A stretch of DNA of 10,188 nucleotides from Nitrospinaceae bacterium (GTDB lineage: Bacteria; Nitrospinota; Nitrospinia; Nitrospinales; VA-1), in the NCBI GenBank assembly GCA_029261435.1, contig JAJDBI010000257.1, forward strand, positions 1 to 10,188, given 5' to 3'. The first letter of the stretch is position 1, and each line of letters starts with the position of its first letter. The notes under the pieces were generated by a model. That model ran no database searches. It was not told the DNA's origin and was given only the letters and a program-made list of their open reading frames with translations. This document shows, one piece after another, positions 6,584 through 10,188 of the stretch. The translations under genes were made by a program, and so were the position numbers.

Positions 6584-6608
6584 CTTGACAACCGTCACCT
6601 CCCATTTT
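6584..6608 (+). promoter_or_regulatory. Candidate promoter upstream of hsp20
   Basis: CTTGACA (6584-6590) contains a perfect TTGACA -35 hexamer and also resembles the CTTGAA of heat-shock sigma factors. TCCCATTTT (6600-6608) resembles their CCCCATNTA -10 element, but the 10-base spacer is shorter than the usual 13-15. For the housekeeping sigma factor, the -10 at 17-base spacing (TATTCA, 6608-6613) is poor. The location fits transcription of hsp20, but the sigma class is undecided. Confidence 0.3.
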
Positions 6609-6634
6609 ATTCATATTGCAGGATAAGGAATATC

Positions 6635-6648
6635 CTCTCGGCCGAGAG
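6635..6648. promoter_or_regulatory. Perfect 14-bp palindrome upstream of hsp20
   Basis: CTCTCGGCCGAGAG is fully self-complementary and lies 44-57 bases before the hsp20 start codon, just downstream of the candidate promoter. It is unlike the CIRCE element bound by HrcA. It could be an operator for another repressor or a GC-rich stem in the mRNA leader. Confidence 0.4.
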
Positions 6649-6679
6649 ACATGATAACTGCATCATCAACCTCATATTG

Positions 6680-6685
6680 AAGGAG
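6680..6685 (+). promoter_or_regulatory. Ribosome binding site that sets the hsp20 start
   Basis: AAGGAG lies 6 bases before the ATG at 6692. An in-frame TTG at 6677 gives a frame five codons longer, but it would place this Shine-Dalgarno sequence inside the coding region, so the ATG is preferred. Confidence 0.85.
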
Positions 6686-6691
6686 TACATC

Positions 6692-7120
6692 ATGAATCTC
6701 GTAACTTTAAATCCAGAGCAGGCTTTAGACAGGTTTTTCGATACGGACAGGTTTTTCGGGTTCCCCAGAGCACACGGGGAGCAACCAACAGTTCTGCCCA
6801 AGGTCAATGTGATTGAAAAAGACGAAGCTTTTCACCTTGAAGCAGAAACCCCTGGCATGACCCGGAAAGACGTTTCGGTTGAATTCCATAATGGCGTATT
6901 GACCCTCAAAGGCCATCACGAACAGAGTTCTCAAAACGAGAAAAATGATTATCGTATCCGCGAATTCAGCAAACAAAGTTTTTCCCGGAGCTTCAGGCTC
7001 AGCGACCAGATTGATCCGGAAAAGGTCTTGGCCAGGATGGATCAGGGGGTCCTTAAGGTCACCCTGCCCAAAAAGGAGCAGGCAAAACCGAAAAAAATTG
7101 AGATCGAGGTCGAACCTTAA
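6692..7120 (+). CDS. Small heat-shock protein, Hsp20/alpha-crystallin family
   Basis: This 142-residue cytoplasmic chaperone belongs to the Hsp20 family, which binds unfolding proteins as oligomers without ATP. The alpha-crystallin domain runs from about residue 35 to 128. It shows the features typical of bacterial family members: an ETPGM segment (52-56), the NGVLTLKGHHE strand region (67-77) and the signature ARMDQGVLKVTLPK (114-127). The C-terminal tail carries an I-E-I motif (136-138), the IXI element that docks onto neighbouring subunits. The short N-terminal arm has a repeated aromatic motif, DRFFDTDRFFGFP (13-25), from a DNA-level repeat. The start at 6692 is set by AAGGAG at 6680-6685. 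A perfect palindrome and a possible heat-shock-like promoter lie upstream, so stress control is likely. It appears to be transcribed on its own. Confidence 0.95.
   Translation: MNLVTLNPEQALDRFFDTDRFFGFPRAHGEQPTVLPKVNVIEKDEAFHLEAETPGMTRKDVSVEFHNGVLTLKGHHEQSSQNEKNDYRIREFSKQSFSRSFRLSDQIDPEKVLARMDQGVLKVTLPKKEQAKPKKIEIEVEP
6728..6758 (+). repeat. 13-bp direct repeat in the Hsp20 N-terminal arm
   Basis: GACAGGTTTTTCG occurs at 6728-6740 and 6746-6758, an 18-base step, and encodes DRFFD then DRFFG. The exact DNA match indicates a local duplication of an aromatic motif in the arm that controls oligomer assembly and client binding. Confidence 0.8.
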
Positions 7121-7144
7121 GCCTTAAATAAGAAAAAATAACCT

Positions 7145-7182
7145 GTCGGCTTGTATGGAGTTTACCCTCTGTATGAGCCGAC
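7145..7182 (+). terminator. Hairpin after hsp20
   Basis: GTCGGCT (7145-7151) pairs perfectly with AGCCGAC (7176-7182). Inside it, GGAG (7157-7160) pairs with CTCT (7167-7170) around a TTTACC loop. It starts 24 bases after the hsp20 stop. No T run follows, so a terminator role is plausible but not shown. The rest of the gap to 7344 contains only a weaker stem (GCCTCG 7217-7222 / CGAGGC 7245-7250). Confidence 0.4.
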
Positions 7183-7344
7183 TCGCATTTCTGAGGATAG
7201 GCAAATCCACAAATCAGCCTCGCTCATTAATTTTTCATGCGGCCCGAGGCAAACTTATGGTAAAACATCAGAAGCTCCAGATTGGTCAAAATTCAAATAC
7301 AAAACCGACCCAATCAGTAACCTTAATTTAGAATACAGGAAAGC

Positions 7345-7695
7345 ATGAAATCACTCGCATCCATCACAGACAAAGATATTGAAACCATTAAAATGGCCCT
7401 GAACGATTCGATCTCGGACATGAATACCGAGCTCAAGCAGCAATTATCTCCTGAGAAAAAGAACAGCCTTGTAAATTTCAAAGCTAAATATTCTCGGGTA
7501 TTTGACAAACTCAAACAAAGCGGGTCAATTTATGCCCTGACCGAAACCGAACTGGATATTGTTGCGGGTGGACTGAATGATGCTATGGAATTGATTGAGG
7601 AAAACCTGACGGATGACTTGAGCGATGAGGAAAGCGAGGAAATCCTGGCATATAAAAATGACTGTCAGAAACTGGTTGATCTTCTCGCTCTTTAA
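7345..7695 (+). CDS. Unrecognised acidic helical protein with an internal duplication
   Basis: This 116-residue, probably cytoplasmic protein has no signal peptide, no membrane segment and one cysteine (C107). I do not recognise a family. It is rich in Asp, Glu, Lys and Leu and looks all-helical. Residues 6-56 and 64-114 align without a gap at an offset of 58. The pattern T-D/E-x-D/E-hydrophobic, then LND, L, LS-x-E, an aromatic-Lys pair and D-x-L is kept in both halves, with about 11 identities in 51. So the protein is probably two copies of one helical unit joined by a short linker (57-63). AGGA at 7337-7340, 4 bases before the ATG, is an adequate but close ribosome binding site. It converges with the minus-strand genes, with only 10 bases between stop codons, so it is at the end of its transcript. 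Confidence 0.75.
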   Translation: MKSLASITDKDIETIKMALNDSISDMNTELKQQLSPEKKNSLVNFKAKYSRVFDKLKQSGSIYALTETELDIVAGGLNDAMELIEENLTDDLSDEESEEILAYKNDCQKLVDLLAL

Positions 7696-7705
7696 GAATA
7701 AATCT

Positions 7706-7936
7706 TTATCTTAAGAAATTCATGTAGTACCCATAGTAAAACATCCATCCTGTTATGCCGGTCCCCACAACCATGCTCAACACCCAACCAATGCGGCTGT
7801 CTTTTCCAATGTTCTTTTTATCTTCATACATCAAGGAAGAATGCACCATCATGCCCATGAAATAAGAGATGGTAAAAAAGGACAAGATCAAGATAAAGAT
7901 CATGAATCCTGAAAAATCTGAAGACTGAGTACTCAT
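7706..7936 (-). CDS. Small two-helix membrane protein, unrecognised
   Basis: This 76-residue protein has two predicted transmembrane helices, about residues 11-33 and 50-69, joined by a charged loop (YEDKKNIGKDSR, 37-48). The C-terminus is aromatic (WMFYYGYYMNF). I do not recognise a family. The same frame is open upstream to about 8044, but the upstream part would be Cys/Gly-rich nonsense overlapping the preceding gene. The ATG at 7936 overlaps the stop of that gene as ATGA (7933-7936), which fixes the start and suggests translational re-initiation. Its own ribosome binding site is weak, in keeping with coupling. Being co-translated with another two-helix protein suggests that the two form a complex in the membrane; this is inference. 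Confidence 0.72.
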   Translation of the reverse strand: MSTQSSDFSGFMIFILILSFFTISYFMGMMVHSSLMYEDKKNIGKDSRIGWVLSMVVGTGITGWMFYYGYYMNFLR

Positions 7937-8142
7937 AATAAAAATCCGGATTGAGCCACACCTAAAAAAGCCAGTAGTTGAGCCACACCCACAATTCCCC
8001 CGACAATTATAGCTAAAACGGAAACAACCTTGACCATAATCCAAAAAATTTCACGCCCGGTCTGTTTTTGCTTCCACCAACTGATCGTCAGCGTAAGAAC
8101 AGCGACTAGAAACGTAGTAAACATATAATATCGGGGAGACAT
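7933..8142 (-). CDS. Small two-helix membrane protein, upstream partner
   Basis: This 69-residue protein has two predicted transmembrane helices, about residues 6-23 and 34-60. The short loop between them is basic (WWKQKQTGR), which by the positive-inside rule would put the loop in the cytoplasm. The second helix is rich in Gly, Val and Ala. No family is recognised. Its ribosome binding site is weak (AAAGAG, about 8148-8153). It begins 60 bases after the pyruvate kinase stop and ends in a four-base ATGA overlap with the next small membrane gene. That overlap is the best evidence that both are real genes. It may be part of the hydroxylase-pyruvate kinase transcript, since no clear terminator separates them. 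Confidence 0.68.
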   Translation of the reverse strand: MSPRYYMFTTFLVAVLTLTISWWKQKQTGREIFWIMVKVVSVLAIIVGGIVGVAQLLAFLGVAQSGFLL

Positions 8143-8201
8143 ACGAACTCTTTTTCAGGAAAAAATTAAATATTAAAGTTGGCCTTTTTCATCAACCCCA
8201 A

Positions 8202-9632
8202 TCATGTGACTACTTCCACCCGGATCACATTAGTCCAATTAGGGATGCCGACCGGAATTCCCGTGGTGATCACCACTCTATCCCCTTTTTTCACCAACCT
8301 TTTATTTTTCAGCATTACAATCATTTGATCCATATGAAGTAGCAGGTGCCGGTCTTCCTCAACCATAAAGGGAATGGCCCCACGTACCAGGTTCAGAAGA
8401 CGCGCCCGTTGCAAACTGGAGGTGAACGCGAATATTGGAACCATCGGCTTTGGACAAGCCACCATTTTGGCCGTCCCACCGCTAACGGTGAACACCACCA
8501 TGGCTTTGGCGTGCAGCAACTCTACCATTCGATTGGCCGAGTAGGTGATGCCCTCATTAATACTTGGATCACCCTGAAAGAATCGGCTCCAGGGTTCAAT
8601 CGTTCGCGTGCCTGCCAAGTAAGCTTCTGTAGTCAACGCCGTCTCAACCATCACCCCCACCGCCGCAATGGCATGTTTGCCGACCGCAGTTTCCCCTGAA
8701 AGCATGATTGCATCGGCGCAATCCATGACCGCACCCGCCACATCAGAAACTTCTGCACGAGTAGGGCGTGAATTTTCAATCATCGACTCCAGCATCTGCG
8801 TCGCAACGATAACCGGTTTGGAATGTTTCGCGCCCTGTCTTAAAATTTTCTGCTGAACAACAGGAACCTCAGTGAGCGGTATCTCAATCCCCAAATCTCC
8901 CCGGGCTACCATGATACTGTCAGCCGCCTCAGCAATCTCTTCCAGGTTTTCCACCGCCTGCTTTCGTTCAATTTTGGCAATGACCTCTACCCCTTTTCCA
9001 CCGCCTTTCTTGATCATGGCACGTAGCCGCCGCACATCTTTCGCAGCACCCGTAAATGACAATGCCACCATGTCTACGCCTTCCTGAAGTCCAAATTTCA
9101 GATCAGCCTTATCTTTTGCTGTTATCGGGTCCGCACTGAGCTGGGCATCGGGAAGATTTAAACCTTTATGGTCCGACAACGTTCCCCCAACCAGCATTTC
9201 GACCTCCACGCTCTGACCGGAAACACCTTTCACCACACCACTTAGTTTTCCATCATCAAGATAAATTCGGTTGCCAACACCCACTTCTTGATGAAAACGC
9301 GCATATTGCACATGCACCAGAGAAGGACTCCCTATCGTTTTGGCTGTGGTGAAAACCACCCTTTGACCTCGCTTTAAATGAACTGAACCCTTCTCGAATT
9401 TTCCAACACGGATTTTTGGGCCCTGAAGATCCAGAAGAATCCCTGTAAAAGTGTGGCGCTCTTTTTCTATCTCACGAATCCAGTGAATCCATTGCCTGAC
9501 CGTTTCATGATCTCCATGAGAAAGGTTGAGTCGGAAAATATTGACCCCCTTGGCTACCAGATTCCGGATCATCGTTTTACTGCCACTGGCAGGTCCCAAA
9601 GTCGCAATGATTTTTGTCAACCTGACAGTCAT
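8202..9632 (-). CDS. pyk: Pyruvate kinase
   Basis: This 476-residue enzyme transfers phosphate from phosphoenolpyruvate to ADP, giving pyruvate and ATP in the last step of glycolysis. The length is normal for bacterial pyruvate kinase (E. coli PykF has 470). Visible motifs are ATLGPAS (10-16), RLNLSHG (34-40, with substrate-site R34, N36 and S38), DLQGPKIR (68-75), the active-site signature IAKIERKQAVENLEEI (218-233, K220 and E222), MVARGDLGIEIP (241-252), ATQMLESM (277-284) and SRPTRAEVSDVAGAVMD (288-304). The B domain lies at about 72-170 and the C-terminal domain at about 350-476. All catalytic residues I can place are present. Local departures from the usual family pattern are SFTG (192-195), where SFVR or SFIR is common, and CPKP (393-396) in the C-terminal domain. 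The start codon overlaps the hydroxylase stop as ATGA (9629-9632). It has a strong GGAGAG (9636-9641), so it is both coupled and well translated. Confidence 0.97.
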   Translation of the reverse strand: MTVRLTKIIATLGPASGSKTMIRNLVAKGVNIFRLNLSHGDHETVRQWIHWIREIEKERHTFTGILLDLQGPKIRVGKFEKGSVHLKRGQRVVFTTAKTIGSPSLVHVQYARFHQEVGVGNRIYLDDGKLSGVVKGVSGQSVEVEMLVGGTLSDHKGLNLPDAQLSADPITAKDKADLKFGLQEGVDMVALSFTGAAKDVRRLRAMIKKGGGKGVEVIAKIERKQAVENLEEIAEAADSIMVARGDLGIEIPLTEVPVVQQKILRQGAKHSKPVIVATQMLESMIENSRPTRAEVSDVAGAVMDCADAIMLSGETAVGKHAIAAVGVMVETALTTEAYLAGTRTIEPWSRFFQGDPSINEGITYSANRMVELLHAKAMVVFTVSGGTAKMVACPKPMVPIFAFTSSLQRARLLNLVRGAIPFMVEEDRHLLLHMDQMIVMLKNKRLVKKGDRVVITTGIPVGIPNWTNVIRVEVVT

Positions 9633-10188
9633 GATCTCTCCTTATTTTTTTCAGGGGAAAGCGAATAGCTTTCGGGAATCTCCCGGAACGGCATCATCAA
9701 TAAATTCTTTAAGGAAACTTCTTCGCTGGTACGGAATGCGTTGACCCCGATTATAATCCGAGGCTGTGGTTTCAAGGCATCATGCACATAGGTTCCCAAA
9801 GCCCGGTCCCAGATAGAAAGGTTAAAGCCGAAGTTAGAGTTGGTTTCGTTCTTCTCCACCGAATGATGAATGCGGTGCATGTCCGGCGTTACGATCACGT
9901 ACCTTAACAATCGATCAAGGCGTTCAGGCAAAGTGATATTAGAATGAGAAAACTGGGCCATTCCATTCAGAATCGCCTCAAAGACCAAAACTGCCATTGG
10001 CGAAGGACCAAGAGCAAAGACCAAACCAACTTTATAAAACATGGATGCCAATATCTCCAGGGGATGAAAACGTAACCCTGATGAAACATCCAGATCCAAG
10101 TCGGAATGATGCACGACATGGAAGCGCCAGAAAAAAGGAATCATATGCAACACAACATGCTGGATATAAATCATCAGGTCCAAGATGA
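9629..10188 (-). CDS. Fatty acid hydroxylase / sterol desaturase family protein (5' part missing)
   Basis: The reading frame is open to the window edge, so about 186 codons of the C-terminal part are present and the start lies beyond 10188. The codon at 10183 (TTG) is inside the conserved region and is not the start. The family consists of membrane di-iron enzymes that hydroxylate or desaturate lipid chains, and the three histidine boxes are all visible. Counting from the codon at 10183, they are HxxxH (H9, H13), HxxHH (H22, H25, H26) and HxxHH (H103, H106, H107). Further family landmarks are RFHPLE (38-43), H80, and NFGFNLSIWDR (117-127). A hydrophobic segment at about 50-75 fits a membrane region. 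The substrate cannot be told: sterol, carotenoid, fatty acid and alkylglycerol enzymes share these motifs. The stop overlaps the pyruvate kinase start by four bases. Confidence 0.9.
   Translation of the reverse strand, partial: ILDLMIYIQHVVLHMIPFFWRFHVVHHSDLDLDVSSGLRFHPLEILASMFYKVGLVFALGPSPMAVLVFEAILNGMAQFSHSNITLPERLDRLLRYVIVTPDMHRIHHSVEKNETNSNFGFNLSIWDRALGTYVHDALKPQPRIIIGVNAFRTSEEVSLKNLLMMPFREIPESYSLSPEKNKERS

Larger units (their letters stand above)
6380..6691. other. Gap between the cytochrome genes and hsp20
   Basis: This 312-base stretch holds no certain gene. It contains a possible 33-residue membrane peptide (6431-6532), a T-rich segment (about 6557-6577), a possible promoter (6584-6608), a perfect 14-bp palindrome (6635-6648) and the hsp20 ribosome binding site. 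No convincing terminator for the cytochrome operon was found; a weak 5-bp stem (GCCCA/TGGGT, about 6409-6428) is the only candidate. Confidence 0.6.

Noticed and set aside
6677..6691. TTG start for hsp20, five codons upstream
   Set aside because: The added codons contain the AAGGAG ribosome binding site of the ATG at 6692.
7155..7331. 58-residue plus-strand frame starting with ATG in the same gap
   Set aside because: No ribosome binding site, a basic and low-information product, and it overlaps the hairpin; no support for coding.
7151..7348. 65-residue plus-strand frame between hsp20 and the acidic helical protein, whose stop overlaps the next ATG as ATGA
   Set aside because: Its only start is a TTG inside a hairpin with no ribosome binding site, and the product shows no recognisable domain. 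The ATGA overlap is suggestive but can arise by chance.
7937..8044. N-terminal extension of the 76-residue membrane protein to 8044
   Set aside because: The extension overlaps the upstream membrane protein in another frame and reads as Cys/Gly-rich nonsense. The ATG at 7936 with its ATGA overlap is the better start.
8346..9087. Several plus-strand frames opposite pyruvate kinase
   Set aside because: They lie antisense to a clearly conserved enzyme and have no domain or ribosome binding site support.
8202..9632. SFTG and CPKP variants in pyruvate kinase as signs of a non-functional enzyme
   Set aside because: All catalytic motifs are intact, and these positions vary among bacterial pyruvate kinases, so they do not show loss of function.

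Overview
The window looks like a chromosomal segment of a Gram-negative, respiring bacterium of moderate GC content. The evidence is signal peptides on periplasmic c-type cytochromes, good AGGAG-type ribosome binding sites, and two-component sensors. A marine chemolithotroph of the Nitrospinota/Nitrospirota kind would fit the gene mix, but that is an impression from gene content only. No 16S or marker gene is present to test it.

Region 1 (288-3305, + strand) is a signalling cluster: a receiver-only response regulator, a soluble GAF-domain histidine kinase with an unusual Cys/His-rich GAF core, and a soluble PAS-domain NtrB-like histidine kinase. It ends in a probable rho-independent terminator (3305-3329). 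No DNA-binding output domain is encoded here, so the signal must leave through protein contact or a regulator elsewhere.

Region 2 (3360-6379, + strand) encodes exported proteins: a small periplasmic DUF4399 protein, a four-haem c-type cytochrome, and two one-haem cytochromes. The last 120 residues of the four-haem protein and the mature parts of both small cytochromes are the same module. They align without a gap and keep the haem motif, a Met ligand and an extra pair of cysteines at identical spacing. This triplicated Cys-pair cytochrome module is the most distinctive signal in the window.

Region 3 (6380-7695, + strand) holds a doubtful 33-residue membrane peptide, an Hsp20 small heat-shock protein preceded by a perfect 14-bp palindrome, and an unrecognised acidic helical protein built from two diverged copies of a ~51-residue unit.

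Region 4 (7706-10188, - strand) runs toward region 3. In transcription order it has a fatty acid hydroxylase/sterol desaturase family protein (cut by the window end), pyruvate kinase overlapping it by ATGA, and two tiny two-helix membrane proteins that overlap each other by ATGA. The overlaps suggest translational coupling within one transcript.

No tRNA, rRNA, insertion sequence or CRISPR array was seen.
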